Below are positions 34,384 through 43,733 of a DNA stretch of 64,000 bases, one piece after another. The translations under genes and the position numbers were made by a program. Each line of letters begins with the position of its first letter. Positions within the stretch are counted from its first letter, which is position 1. Origin of the DNA: Lachnospiraceae bacterium (GTDB taxonomy: Bacteria > Bacillota > Clostridia > Lachnospirales > Lachnospiraceae); NCBI GenBank assembly GCA_009774175.1, contig VSNG01000017.1, positions 1-64,000 on the forward strand, in the 5' to 3' direction. The notes under the pieces are model-generated. The model did no database searches, was not told where the DNA came from, and saw nothing but the letters and a program-made list of their open reading frames with translations.

Positions 34384-36727
34384 TCTCGTTCCCATATCCG
34401 CAAAGGTGCATAAAAAGCAAAACAGAATGTCTATCGTCTGTATTGCTCTGGCTGTATTTTTGGTAACAACTATTTTCGGCATGGCAGATATGTTTATCCG
34501 CAGTCAGATTCTCAAGACGCAGGCGGAAACCGGCAACTGGCATATTGGCATTCAAAATATTAGCAGCGAAGATGCGGCGGTCATAGCGGCACGGCCTGAT
34601 GTTGCTGCATTTGCCCCATATAATGTGCTTAACTATGAGGGAAAACAAGGGTACCTCTTAGCGGAAACCGAAGTTGTCCTTTGCGGCAGCAATGATCGTC
34701 TATTTGCAAAGATATTTCCCAATATGCTTTCCGAGGGAACTTTCCCAAAAACTGATACTGAAGCGATGGTGACAGAAAGCGCCAAGGATATGCTTGACCT
34801 GCATATTGGGGATGAAATTACGATCAATACTCCCGCTGGCCTCAAACTGATATTTACATTGTCAGGCTTTGTGGAAAATACCGCCAATCTAATGAGCAGT
34901 GATACCTACGGCGTATTTTTAACAACGGAAAAGCTGTATGACATTTATTTGACAAACGGGAGCGACGGACTAACCGATTATCCCACTGTTTACTATGTTC
35001 AGTTTACCAGTACCGTGAACCTGCAGAGTAAAATTGAGAATTTGAAGTCTCAATGCGGCTTATCAAACGATCAGGTTTCCGAAAACACGAAGCTGCTTGG
35101 TCTGCTGGGCCAAAGTACAAGTTCCTTTATGATACAGGTCTACGCTGCCGCCGCTATCCTGTTTGTACTCGTTCTGTTTGCGGGTATTATGATGATTGCA
35201 GGCAGTCTGAACAGTAATGTAGCACAGCGTACAGAATTTTATGGATTGATGCGCTGTGTTGGAGCAACGCCTAAACAGGTTATGCGGCTGGTACGCAAAG
35301 AGGCCCTTACCTGGTGCAAAACCGCAATTCCTGTCGGTGTTGTGATCGGCGTTGTTGTAATATGGATACTTTGCTTTATCCTGCGGCTTTTAAGCCCGGA
35401 ATACTTTGGAGCGATGCCTCTTTTCAGCACAAGTTTTCCAAGTATCATTGCAGGTGTGGTTGTCGGGCTGTTGACTGTACTCTTGGCCGCTCGTATCCCC
35501 GCAAAGAGAGCCGCAAAGGTTTCTCCACTGTCTGCGGTTTCCGGCAATGCAAATGATACCCAGCCCGTCAAGAAAGCAGCCAATACAGGCCTGTTCAAAG
35601 TTGATGCCGCGCTTGGTATTCACCATGCAAAATCCAGCCGCAAGAATTTTATCCTGATGGTCGGCTCCTTTGGACTTAGCATTGTTCTTTTCCTTGCTTT
35701 TTCTGTTACCATTGAGTTTATAAACCATACTCTGCGGCCTTTACACCCGTGGACACCGAATATATCTATCGTAAGCCCGGATAATGCTTGCTCTGTCAAT
35801 CGGGCTTATCTTGATGAATTGAAAAATAATGCGGCTGTCAAGTCAGCGTATGGCCGGATGTTTGCGTATAATGTGCCAATTACGGCCAATGGGCAGGAGC
35901 AGCATGCAGATTTGATTTCTTATGAGCAAAAGCAATTTGATTGGGCAAAGAGTTATATGCTGGGCGGCTCTTTGGATACGGTGCAAAATGAGCTGAATAC
36001 TGGACTGATCGTGTATGAGCCACAGAACACCATCCAAATTGGTGATACGGTATCGTTAAACCTTAATGGACAAACGGCAGAAATAGAAATTACAGGGATG
36101 CTCTCTGATAGTCCGTTCTACAATTCCGCTGATGTCAGAACGATCATTTGCTCCGAAGATACATTCCGGCAATTAACGGGTCAGTCAGATTATACGGTCA
36201 TTGATATGCAGCTGACAAATCGCGCTACGGATGCAGAGGTAAATGCCATACACCGTACCTATGGAGCAGGCTATTCCTTTGTTGACAAACGGCTGGATAA
36301 CAGCAGCACTTTGAGCATCTACTATTGCGTCTGGTTATTCCTCTACGGTTTTTTGGCGCTGATTGCTCTGATTACAGTTTTCAATATCATCAACAGCATC
36401 GCTATGAATGTTGCGGCGCGCACAAAGCAATATGGAGCGTTTCGGGCCATCGGCCTAAGCGACCGTCAACTCTCCAAAATGATTATTGCGGAGGCGGCTA
36501 CCTATGCAATCGCAGGAAGTATCGTGGGCGCTGCCCTGGGAGTGGTCTGCAACAAGTTCCTGTTTGATTTGTTGATAAGCCGTCAATGGGGCGACCCGTG
36601 GTTGATCCCGTGGGGAAAACTGATAGTAATTGTTTTGATTGTACTTTTCTCGGTTGCTGCAGCGGTACATGGGCCGATCAAAAGAATACGAAATATGTCC
36701 ATCGTTGATACAATCAGCGCACAGTAA
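34367..36727 (+). CDS. FtsX-like ABC transporter permease
   Basis: About 786 residues with an intact frame. One N-terminal membrane helix, a large outer domain (about residues 45-245), three helices (FtsX domain near 255-390), a second outer domain, and a last FtsX domain with three helices (about 650-780). This layout is that of antimicrobial-peptide or lipid exporters often paired with a two-component system. GGGAGG stands before ATG 34367. Its ATPase partner is broken, so the permease is orphaned unless it borrows another ATPase. Its sequence shows no stops, so the damage may be recent. Confidence 0.85.
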   Translation: MKRYLDLVPISAKVHKKQNRMSIVCIALAVFLVTTIFGMADMFIRSQILKTQAETGNWHIGIQNISSEDAAVIAARPDVAAFAPYNVLNYEGKQGYLLAETEVVLCGSNDRLFAKIFPNMLSEGTFPKTDTEAMVTESAKDMLDLHIGDEITINTPAGLKLIFTLSGFVENTANLMSSDTYGVFLTTEKLYDIYLTNGSDGLTDYPTVYYVQFTSTVNLQSKIENLKSQCGLSNDQVSENTKLLGLLGQSTSSFMIQVYAAAAILFVLVLFAGIMMIAGSLNSNVAQRTEFYGLMRCVGATPKQVMRLVRKEALTWCKTAIPVGVVIGVVVIWILCFILRLLSPEYFGAMPLFSTSFPSIIAGVVVGLLTVLLAARIPAKRAAKVSPLSAVSGNANDTQPVKKAANTGLFKVDAALGIHHAKSSRKNFILMVGSFGLSIVLFLAFSVTIEFINHTLRPLHPWTPNISIVSPDNACSVNRAYLDELKNNAAVKSAYGRMFAYNVPITANGQEQHADLISYEQKQFDWAKSYMLGGSLDTVQNELNTGLIVYEPQNTIQIGDTVSLNLNGQTAEIEITGMLSDSPFYNSADVRTIICSEDTFRQLTGQSDYTVIDMQLTNRATDAEVNAIHRTYGAGYSFVDKRLDNSSTLSIYYCVWLFLYGFLALIALITVFNIINSIAMNVAARTKQYGAFRAIGLSDRQLSKMIIAEAATYAIAGSIVGAALGVVCNKFLFDLLISRQWGDPWLIPWGKLIVIVLIVLFSVAAAVHGPIKRIRNMSIVDTISAQ

Positions 36728-37039
36728 GTGCAAAAATGTAAAGGGAAATTCACCTGATTGTAAGCTGACTTTAATATATAGAGGACAAATGGAGCCAAGA
36801 CCCCGACGAAAGCGGGGGATTAACGCATGGCAATATTTTCCACGAAAAAGACTGTAAAGCCTCTACTGCCTTGATTGTAAAGCGTGTGTTGAGCGTGGCG
36901 CTGAGCCATGCAAAAAAATATCGCTGCATCGAAAACAACGTGGCACAAGACACGCTTACAAAATTCGGCAAGGCGGATAAAACGCCCGGCCTGCAATCAC
37001 GGCGGATAAGAGAAAAATCAAAATTATTTCAAAAATTAT
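36728..37039. other. Intergenic debris after the ABC permease
   Basis: Contains the third ATTGTAAGCTG box (36757-36767), a short CCCCG/CGGGG stem near 36797-36815, and a plus-strand frame from about 36871 reading VALSHAKKYRCIENNVAQDT and onward that runs into the opposite-strand mannosidase. It looks like a gene fragment, but I do not recognise the family. The box before it implies that another regulated gene once followed. Confidence 0.45.
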
Positions 37040-39652
37040 TCAGCGGATCTGATACACGGATTTAACCGTAAATTCCGAAGCGTCTCCCTCCAGAATCTTA
37101 ATGCTGCGCTCTCCCGGATTCATATCGAAGAAATTATCAGACAGCTTCACATCTCCATCCGTCCCTTCCACAGCCACCTTCTGGGCATATGCCCGCGCCC
37201 TGACAATCAGCGTATCGCCCTCTCTTCGAAGGCTCAGCCCCGGATCCTGAAACCGGAAATGCTTGGGCGCCGTAAACAGGCTGGTATTTTCCGATACCAC
37301 AACGCCGTTCTGTTCAAACGAATAACTTATGTAAACCTCCAACTCGTCGTACTCTGAAAAATCCATTCTGGAAAGCCACTGCCCTGACAGCGGTTCCACG
37401 CTCACTTCCTGCGCGCCGTCTACAATCACTTCTCCCGAAGAGCGCCGCAGGGCCCATCTGACCAGACCGCACACCCTTTCCATGGTTTCGTTGGCCACAT
37501 GGAGTCTTGCCGACTTCTCGATGGGAGCAGGCTGGGCCACGCAAAAAGGTCTCTCAGACAGCTCTCCTGTCTCCTCGCAGGAAATCATCACCGGTGCAAA
37601 CGCTCTCTTCTCCGCATAGTGAAGCGCTTTCCATCTGCCGAAATAGTCGATGCTGGACCAGGACGCCACCGGCCAGATATCGTTTAGCTGCCATACCACC
37701 GCCCCCATGCATCGGCCCCGGTTTCTTCTGAAATGCTCAATCCCGTAACGAATGGCCTCCGCCTGCAAAAGCTGGGACGCATACAAAAGAATCTCAAAAT
37801 CCGTGGGATAGAGATAGGTTGCGGAAAGATAGGACATAATTTTGCCGTTGGCGGCCGTATTGCGCTGATGCATCTCCATAACGCGGGAAAAAATATTGCG
37901 GTCCTTTGGCGCGGTAAAGGCTTCCACCGTCTTTAAGCAGGGAAAGGACTGGAACCCGAACTCTGACATATAACGGAAATAATAATTCCTGTAGTCCGTA
38001 AAGGGTTTGTTTCCGTGCCACACCGCCCAGTAATGGGTATCGCCCCGGTTCTCATCCCAGGGATCATCGTAATTTCCTCCCGAGGAAGGCGAGGAAGGCC
38101 AGTAAAAGGTTTCCGGATCTTCCTCTTCCAGAATTTTCGGAATAATGTATTCAAATATCTTGATATAGTCGCATTTCTGCTTGACAGACGGCTTCCACGC
38201 CCCGTCAAGCGTCTGGGTCTCCATCTCATTGTTCCCACACCACAGACCAAGGCAGGCATGGTGTCGGATTCTGCGCACATTATCCCGGATTTCCGCACTG
38301 ATATTCCGCTCGAAATCCGCGTCCAGCTCATAATCCGCGCAGGCAAACATGAAGTCCTGCCACACAATCAGTCCCAGCTCGTCACAGATATCAAAAAACC
38401 AGTCCTCCGGGTAATAACCGCCGCCCCAGACACGGATACAGTTGTGATTGGCCGCCACGGCATCCTCCAGAAGGCGGCGGGTACGCTCCGGCGCCGTACG
38501 GGACAAAATATTATCTTCCGGAATATAATCCGCTCCCATGGCAAAAATTTTAACACCGTTGACCTCATGGGCAAAGCACTCTCCCCACTGATCCTTATCC
38601 CGGTTTATCGTCATGGTGCGCAGACCGATTCTGCAGCTCCAACAGTCCAGTACTTCTCCATCTTCTCCCACAAGAGTCACTTCCGCCCGGTAAAGGGGCT
38701 GTTCGCCAAAGCCGTGGGGCCACCAGCGCTTCGGGCTGCGCACGGTAATCGTATCCCAGCCCTCCGCCGCTTCATGCCCGATCTGCGCCTTCTCATCCTC
38801 TCTGCCGTCCGCTGCTTTGTGCCCGGTCTGCACCTTCTCGTCCTCTCTGCCATCCGCCGAAAACCTGACAGATTTCTCTTCAATCAGCGCACCGTCAGGA
38901 TCGTAGAGGGCCGTTCTGATTTCGCGGCTTTTCTCCTGTGTAAACTCCTCCAGGGTAACGTTGTAAGTTATGTCAACCGAATCATCCGTTCCATTCTCGT
39001 CGGATACAGCTGTGCTCCCCTTCTCCTGTTCTCTCCAGTTTTGTGTTATGTAAACCTGTTCCAGCCTTGCTTTTTTGCCGGACAGCACCGACACCTCACG
39101 AAACAATCCTGCGTCAGGCAGTCTCGGCCCCCAGTCCCAGCCGAACATACAATGGGCCTTGCGCAGATGGGGAAAACCAAGCATGGCGTCCCAGGAACCG
39201 CCGGCAAAAATCTTTTTATTCTCCTCTTCGATATAACGCGTGGGAGAAGCGATTTCCACCCGAAGCGCATTTTCTCCCTCCACCGCCGTCTCCCTGATAT
39301 CAAATTCCCAGACACGGTGCATGTTATCCGCATGTCCCAGAAAAATATCGTTCAGATAGATGTCAGCCAGCGTATCAATCCCGTCAAATCGAAGCAGGCA
39401 AAAATCCCCCGCCGTCTGCTCTTTTGTAAGCGAAAAGACCGTCTGAAACTGAAACCTGTTCTCCATCAGTTTCAATGCGTCCAGTTCATTCATCCCCTCA
39501 TAGGGATCCGGCATCAGCTCCTGTTGCAGCAAATTTCCGTAAACAGAGCCGGGAATCACCGCCGGGATATCCCGCCCGTTCACGCCGTAAATATCCTGCT
39601 CCCCCTCGATCCTCATCAGCCAGTTATCGCCGTTCAGCGTCATTTTATGCAT
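37040..39652 (-). CDS. Beta-mannosidase, GH2
   Basis: About 870 residues, no signal peptide, so cytoplasmic. Domain order: N-terminal sugar-binding jelly roll (FDGIDTLADIYLNDIFLGHADNMHRVWEFD), Ig-like domain, then a TIM barrel with RVWGGGYYPEDWFFDICDE, the acid/base Glu in CGNNEMET, and the nucleophile Glu in MSEFGFQSFP. It removes terminal beta-mannose from manno-oligosaccharides. Near residue 260-295 a 15-residue polar unit (ADGREDEK..TGH..) is repeated, an insertion in a loop. The start at 39652 has AAGGAG six bases upstream. Two 10-mer copies inside the gene encode Val-Tyr-Ile. Confidence 0.9.
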   Translation of the reverse strand: MHKMTLNGDNWLMRIEGEQDIYGVNGRDIPAVIPGSVYGNLLQQELMPDPYEGMNELDALKLMENRFQFQTVFSLTKEQTAGDFCLLRFDGIDTLADIYLNDIFLGHADNMHRVWEFDIRETAVEGENALRVEIASPTRYIEEENKKIFAGGSWDAMLGFPHLRKAHCMFGWDWGPRLPDAGLFREVSVLSGKKARLEQVYITQNWREQEKGSTAVSDENGTDDSVDITYNVTLEEFTQEKSREIRTALYDPDGALIEEKSVRFSADGREDEKVQTGHKAADGREDEKAQIGHEAAEGWDTITVRSPKRWWPHGFGEQPLYRAEVTLVGEDGEVLDCWSCRIGLRTMTINRDKDQWGECFAHEVNGVKIFAMGADYIPEDNILSRTAPERTRRLLEDAVAANHNCIRVWGGGYYPEDWFFDICDELGLIVWQDFMFACADYELDADFERNISAEIRDNVRRIRHHACLGLWCGNNEMETQTLDGAWKPSVKQKCDYIKIFEYIIPKILEEEDPETFYWPSSPSSGGNYDDPWDENRGDTHYWAVWHGNKPFTDYRNYYFRYMSEFGFQSFPCLKTVEAFTAPKDRNIFSRVMEMHQRNTAANGKIMSYLSATYLYPTDFEILLYASQLLQAEAIRYGIEHFRRNRGRCMGAVVWQLNDIWPVASWSSIDYFGRWKALHYAEKRAFAPVMISCEETGELSERPFCVAQPAPIEKSARLHVANETMERVCGLVRWALRRSSGEVIVDGAQEVSVEPLSGQWLSRMDFSEYDELEVYISYSFEQNGVVVSENTSLFTAPKHFRFQDPGLSLRREGDTLIVRARAYAQKVAVEGTDGDVKLSDNFFDMNPGERSIKILEGDASEFTVKSVYQIR
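38756..38862 (-). repeat. 45-bp in-frame tandem repeat in beta-mannosidase
   Basis: Two units of about 45 bp encode ADGREDEKVQTGHKA and ADGREDEKAQIGHEA, with a start of a third (AEG). Charged, probably a surface loop. Confidence 0.75.
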
Positions 39653-39800
39653 CTCAGTCTCCTTTTCCGTCATATAATGGCTTCCATTTTACCATAGTAA
39701 CGGTTGAAATACAATGAGACCGTTTTCTTTCGTTTACCGCTTTCCATTCCGCTGGAAATATGTTAAATTACAAGAAATACCTTAACAGGAGAATCAAATT

Positions 39801-40133
39801 ATGCCACAGCATACACCCCAATCTGAAACGAATAAAAGCAGCCGGAAAACAACCGGGAAAAAAATAACGCCCAGGCGGATCGCAGCCTTTGCATGTATTA
39901 TTCTTCTGGTCTGCCTGTATGTAGGCGGATTACTTCTGGTCTGCTTTAATCCCGGTAACTCTGAACGGCTTTTCGCCGGATGGCTGGGCTCCGTCATCGG
40001 CCTGCCCATTCTGCTCTGGCTCCTACTCTGGTCTCTGCAGCTCTTAAAAAAACGGCAGGAGGAAAACCGCCCGCCGCAGCATACAAATACCGAAACCGGG
40101 CAGAATGCAGACAGTCCGGCCGAGCATCACTGA
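39801..40133 (+). CDS. Small membrane protein
   Basis: 110 residues: a basic Ser/Thr/Lys-rich N-terminus, two membrane helices (about 29-50 and 62-82), then a basic stretch and a hydrophilic tail. AGGAG stands nine bases before the ATG. Convergent with tcdA. No family recognised. Confidence 0.65.
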   Translation: MPQHTPQSETNKSSRKTTGKKITPRRIAAFACIILLVCLYVGGLLLVCFNPGNSERLFAGWLGSVIGLPILLWLLLWSLQLLKKRQEENRPPQHTNTETGQNADSPAEHH

Positions 40134-40143
40134 ACCCTGTATT

Positions 40144-40830
40144 CTACCGTACCTCCGCCAGATCCTTTACCACCTCCCCGGCGATGATAAGTCCTGCCAC
40201 AGAGGGTACAAAGGCCACGCTCCCCACCACATCACTATGGGGCCCGACTGGTTCTTCTTCCGAGTACACCACTTTCAGATGATCCACATTTCTTTTTTTC
40301 AGTTCTCTTCGCATGACTCTTGCCAGCGGGCATACCTTCGTCTCATAAATGTCCCCCACACAGAAAGCGGAAGCGTCCAGCTTGTTTCCCGCACCCATGC
40401 TGCTGATCACCGGCACACCCGCGGCCTGCGCCCGCAGCACAAGTTCAACCTTTGCCGTCACCGTATCCACTGCGTCCACCACATAGTCATATTCTGTAAA
40501 GGGAAAGCTGTCCGCATTTTCCGGCAGAAAAAAGCATGAATGCACGCACACCCTTGCCTGCGGATTAATGGAAAGAATGCGCTCCCGCATTACCTCTGTC
40601 TTATATCTGCCAACCGTGCTGTGGGTCGCAATGATCTGCCGGTTTATGTTGGATGGGGCCACCTGATCCTTATCAATCAGGTCGAAGGCTCCCACGCCGC
40701 TTCTTGCAAGCGCCTCGCACACATAACCGCCCACACCGCCCACGCCGAATACGGCCACACGACAATGCGTCAGCCTGTCCATCGCTTCCCTGCCCAGAAG
40801 CATTGCTGTTCTGCAAAATTCTTCTCTCAT
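40144..40830 (-). CDS. tcdA: tRNA threonylcarbamoyladenosine dehydratase
   Basis: About 228 residues, E1-like enzyme that uses ATP to convert t6A37 in tRNAs to its cyclic form. The nucleotide-binding FGVGGVGGYVCEALARSGVG is near residue 25, followed by DLIDKDQVAPSNINRQ, DYVVDAVDTV and SSMGAGNKLD. The start at 40830 has AAGGAG ten bases upstream. Divergent from fprA, sharing the short control region that holds a palindrome. Confidence 0.9.
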   Translation of the reverse strand: MREEFCRTAMLLGREAMDRLTHCRVAVFGVGGVGGYVCEALARSGVGAFDLIDKDQVAPSNINRQIIATHSTVGRYKTEVMRERILSINPQARVCVHSCFFLPENADSFPFTEYDYVVDAVDTVTAKVELVLRAQAAGVPVISSMGAGNKLDASAFCVGDIYETKVCPLARVMRRELKKRNVDHLKVVYSEEEPVGPHSDVVGSVAFVPSVAGLIIAGEVVKDLAEVR

Positions 40831-40845
40831 AAAAATTCTTCTCCT

Positions 40846-40868
40846 TATCATACATTTTATGATATAAT
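40846..40868 (+). promoter_or_regulatory. Palindrome over the fprA -10 element
   Basis: TATCATA (40846-40852), five bases, TATGATA (40858-40864), overlapping a TATAAT hexamer (40863-40868). It lies between tcdA and fprA. Clostridial fprA genes are known to be PerR-controlled; this site is Fur/PerR-like in base content but not an exact match, so the link is inference. Confidence 0.4.
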
Positions 40869-40906
40869 TTTTTGGTAATAAAATCAAACGAAAAGGAGAT
40901 TCCATT

Positions 40907-42064
40907 ATGCAAATCACAAACGACATCAAATACATAGGCGTAAACGATCACGACATTGATCTCTTCGAGGGACAGTATGTTGTTGAAAACGGCATGGCAT
41001 ACAATTCCTATGTCATTATCGACGACAAAATCGCCGTAATGGACACGGTGGACACCAATTTTGAGGAAGAATGGCTGGAAAACCTGAAAGACGTACTGGT
41101 CGGCCGTACTCCCGATTATCTGATTGTCCAACACATGGAGCCGGACCACTCCGCCAGCATCGACGCCTTTGTCAAAGCTTACCCCGATGCGGTGATCGTC
41201 GCTTCCGCTCCCGCCTTCAACATGATGCGCCAGTTCTTCGGCACGGACTACACTGACAGACGGCAGATCATCAAAGAGGGAGATACGTTAAATCTTGGCG
41301 CGCATACATTGCAGTTTGTGGCCGCACCGATGGTTCACTGGCCTGAGGTCATGGTTACCTACGACGTCAAAGACAAGGTTCTCTTTTCCGCCGACGGCTT
41401 CGGCAAATTCGGCGCCCTGGACGCAGACGAGGACTGGGCCTGCGAGGCGCGCCGCTACTACTTCGGCATTGTAGGCAAATATGGCATGCAGGTTCAAAGC
41501 CTCCTGAAAAAAGCGGCGGCTCTCGATATTCAAATTATCTGCCCCCTGCACGGCCCGATCCTGAAAGAAAACCTTGAATATTATGTAAACCTATATCAAA
41601 TCTGGTCCTCCTATGGCGTGGAGTCAGAGGGTATCATGATCGCCTATACCTCCGTCTACGGCAATACCAAGACGGCCGCCGGGCTGTTAGCCGAAAAGCT
41701 GACACAAAAGGGCTGTCCAAAGGTGGTTGTTGCCGATCTGGCAAGAGAAGATATGGCTGAATGCGTGGAAGACGCCTTCCGCTACGGCAAGCTGGTGCTG
41801 GCCACCACCACTTACAACGCTGAAATTTTTCCGTTTATGCGGGAATTTATTGACGAACTGATCGGACACGGCTATCAAAACCGCACCGTCGCCCTGATCG
41901 AAAACGGCTCCTGGGCTCCCATGGCGGCAAAAACCATGCGGGCGAAACTGGAAAGCTGCAAAGACATCACTTTCACGGAAAATACCGTGCAGATCCGCTC
42001 CGCCCTGAACGATGAGAGCCGCGCACAGATTGAGGCGCTGGCGGAGGAGCTGATGGCAAAATAA
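40907..42064 (+). CDS. fprA: Flavodiiron protein, FprA family
   Basis: 385 residues, cytoplasmic. N-terminal metallo-beta-lactamase-like domain with the diiron ligands: H76-x-E78-x-D80-H81 in QHMEPDHSA, H144 in PMVHWPE, D163 in SADGFG, H215 in LHGPIL. C-terminal flavodoxin domain binding FMN at TSVYGNTKT (248-256). It reduces oxygen to water, or nitric oxide, using electrons from rubredoxin or a flavoprotein, and protects anaerobes from oxygen. AAGGAG precedes the ATG. One 10-mer copy in the gene reads Tyr-Val-Asn. Confidence 0.95.
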   Translation: MQITNDIKYIGVNDHDIDLFEGQYVVENGMAYNSYVIIDDKIAVMDTVDTNFEEEWLENLKDVLVGRTPDYLIVQHMEPDHSASIDAFVKAYPDAVIVASAPAFNMMRQFFGTDYTDRRQIIKEGDTLNLGAHTLQFVAAPMVHWPEVMVTYDVKDKVLFSADGFGKFGALDADEDWACEARRYYFGIVGKYGMQVQSLLKKAAALDIQIICPLHGPILKENLEYYVNLYQIWSSYGVESEGIMIAYTSVYGNTKTAAGLLAEKLTQKGCPKVVVADLAREDMAECVEDAFRYGKLVLATTTYNAEIFPFMREFIDELIGHGYQNRTVALIENGSWAPMAAKTMRAKLESCKDITFTENTVQIRSALNDESRAQIEALAEELMAK

Positions 42065-42080
42065 TCAAAGACACGATAAA

Positions 42081-42113
42081 AGCGATTCCCCAACGGAGAA
42101 TCGCTTTTTCTTT
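42081..42113. terminator. Terminator between fprA and the HAD gene
   Basis: Stem AGCGATTC.../GAATCGCT with T5-C-TTT on the plus strand and A-rich sequence on the other side. It ends fprA and may also serve the convergent HAD gene. Confidence 0.88.
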
Positions 42114-42129
42114 ACCCAACTGCATTGCT

Positions 42130-42735
42130 TTACGCATCCACCCCCAGCTTCCTAAGCTCCTCTATGGCCTGCGCCTGATTCTTAAAATGAATCGTATGTA
42201 TGCCGAACTTTTCCGCCCCCTCAAGATTTCGCAGGGTGTCATCCATAAAGACGCATTCCTCCGGCACAAGCTGATATCGGTCAATCAAAAGCTGATAAAT
42301 CTCCGGCATGGGCTTGATCACCTTATCCTGATAGGAAAGGATGCCACCGTCCATATAAGGGAGAAAATCCATCGAAGCCGCGCATTCCTTACGCGCCTTC
42401 TCGGAAAAGTTTGACAGATACAGACAGCGATACCCCTTTCCCTGCAGCTCTTTGATCCAGGGAATCGCATAGTCGTTCCGTCTGACCATGGCTCCCACAT
42501 CCTTTAAAGTCAGCCTGATTTCCCTCTCGATTCCGGGATCATTGTCAATAAACCCCTGCAAAACCTCCTCGTCAGTCATGACGCCCCTGTCATACTCATT
42601 CCACATGGGATCCTTTACCGTAGCCTTTGCAAGACGATCAAGAATTTCCTCCGTGAACCCGAAGCTCCGATAGTATTCCTCCCAGATAAAATCCGCAAGT
42701 ACGTTTCCTATATCAAAAATCAGTGTGGTAATCAT
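42130..42735 (-). CDS. HAD-IA family hydrolase
   Basis: 201 residues. HAD motif I LIFDIGNVLADF at the N-terminus, motif II LYLSNFSEKA, motif III Lys in DKVIKPMPEIYQLL, motif IV CVFMDDTLRNLEGAEKFG. The first Asp is the nucleophile. The helical cap of about 65 residues is of the YihX-like type, often a sugar- or nucleotide-phosphate phosphatase. GGAGATAAA precedes the ATG. Confidence 0.85.
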   Translation of the reverse strand: MITTLIFDIGNVLADFIWEEYYRSFGFTEEILDRLAKATVKDPMWNEYDRGVMTDEEVLQGFIDNDPGIEREIRLTLKDVGAMVRRNDYAIPWIKELQGKGYRCLYLSNFSEKARKECAASMDFLPYMDGGILSYQDKVIKPMPEIYQLLIDRYQLVPEECVFMDDTLRNLEGAEKFGIHTIHFKNQAQAIEELRKLGVDA

Positions 42736-42873
42736 TTTATCTCCATTCTGTTATTATTTATGCTTTCTTTTGCTTCTGAAGCGCATCATTAGTTTACATA
42801 ACTCTTATCATTCCGTTGCACGCTGTCCTGTGCAAATTGGTTTACATAATATATTGTATGGCATCTCACATAT
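42736..42873. other. Gap with two copies of the 10-mer
   Basis: No gene. Two GTTTACATAA copies, 42792-42801 and 42840-42849, lie in the same orientation 48 bases apart. No hairpin pairs them, so they do not act as a terminator stem. Confidence 0.6.
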
Positions 42874-43620
42874 CTAGCATCTGGCCAGTCCGTCAACATG
42901 CAGAATATCCCCGCTGATATAGGAAGCCATGTCCGACGCCAGAAAGACAAACGCGTTGGCAATATCCTCCGGCTGTCCCATTCTTCTGAGTGGAATCTGC
43001 GCAATCATCGGATCAATCACTTCTTTTGGCACGTTTCGCATCATATCGGTGTAAGTGATGCCGGGCGCCACCGCGTTGACCCGGATTCCCTTGGGCCCCA
43101 GCTCCCTTGCCAGAGAAAGGGTGAAACCGTTCACCGCAAACTTGGATGTGGGATAGGCAATGCCCGCCGGCTGTCCGTACGTCCCTACCATGGAGGAGGT
43201 ATTTAAGATCACGCCGCTTCCTGCCGCAGTCATATGCTCGCTCACCGCCCGGGAGCAGTTAAACACGCCCTTGATGTTTAGATCCATAACCTTCTCAAAG
43301 GTTTCTTCCGTGTAATCCGTAAAAGGGGTGCTTTCCGACACGCCCGCGTTATTGACAAGAATGTCTATCTTCCCATATTTCTTTACGATACCGTCAAAGG
43401 CTTCCTTTACCGCCGCGTAATCGGACAGATTCGGATAAATCCCCTCCACAACGGCATCCGCATAAACTTCTTTCAGTTTGGAGACAGCCTTATCCGCCGT
43501 TTCCTGACGGCTTGCGCAAAGCACTACCTTCGCGCCTTCCTTAAGAAACGCCTCCACAGTTGCGTAACCGATTCCTCTGCTTCCGCCTGTCACAACCGCA
43601 ACCTTATTTTCCAGTAACAT
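42874..43620 (-). CDS. SDR family NAD(P)-dependent oxidoreductase
   Basis: 248 residues, classical short-chain dehydrogenase. Cofactor motif VTGGSRGIG (residues about 10-18), NNAGVSES, catalytic Ser in NTSSMVG, YPTSK with the catalytic Tyr and Lys, and APGITYTDM. It resembles 3-oxoacyl-ACP reductase and hydroxysteroid/glucose dehydrogenase relatives; the substrate cannot be told. GGAGGG lies before the ATG. No fatty-acid genes are near. Confidence 0.85.
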   Translation of the reverse strand: MLLENKVAVVTGGSRGIGYATVEAFLKEGAKVVLCASRQETADKAVSKLKEVYADAVVEGIYPNLSDYAAVKEAFDGIVKKYGKIDILVNNAGVSESTPFTDYTEETFEKVMDLNIKGVFNCSRAVSEHMTAAGSGVILNTSSMVGTYGQPAGIAYPTSKFAVNGFTLSLARELGPKGIRVNAVAPGITYTDMMRNVPKEVIDPMIAQIPLRRMGQPEDIANAFVFLASDMASYISGDILHVDGLARC

Positions 43621-43685
43621 AAAATATCCCTCCTTTTTTCATTACCTTATATCAGCGTCATCGACGCAGTCTGTCTCAGTCAGAT

Positions 43686-43720
43686 AAGGCAGCGGAATTT
43701 CACCCCGCTGCCTTTTATTT
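43686..43720. terminator. Hairpin downstream of purA
   Basis: A perfect 10-bp stem AAGGCAGCGG/CCGCTGCCTT. The T-run is on the plus strand (TTTTATTTT), whereas purA and the next gene are on the minus strand, where the tail is poor in T. It may end purA weakly. Confidence 0.45.
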
Positions 43721-43733
43721 TCCCTTTGCCGCC

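Noticed and set aside
38015..39697. 560-codon open frame on the plus strand
   Set aside because: Antisense to the beta-mannosidase; no start signal and no recognisable domain.
42792..42849. 10-mer pair as an intrinsic terminator
   Set aside because: Both copies have the same orientation, so they cannot pair into a stem.
42874..43620. SDR enzyme as BaiA-type bile acid dehydrogenase
   Set aside because: Only general SDR motifs are shared, and no other bile-acid genes are near.
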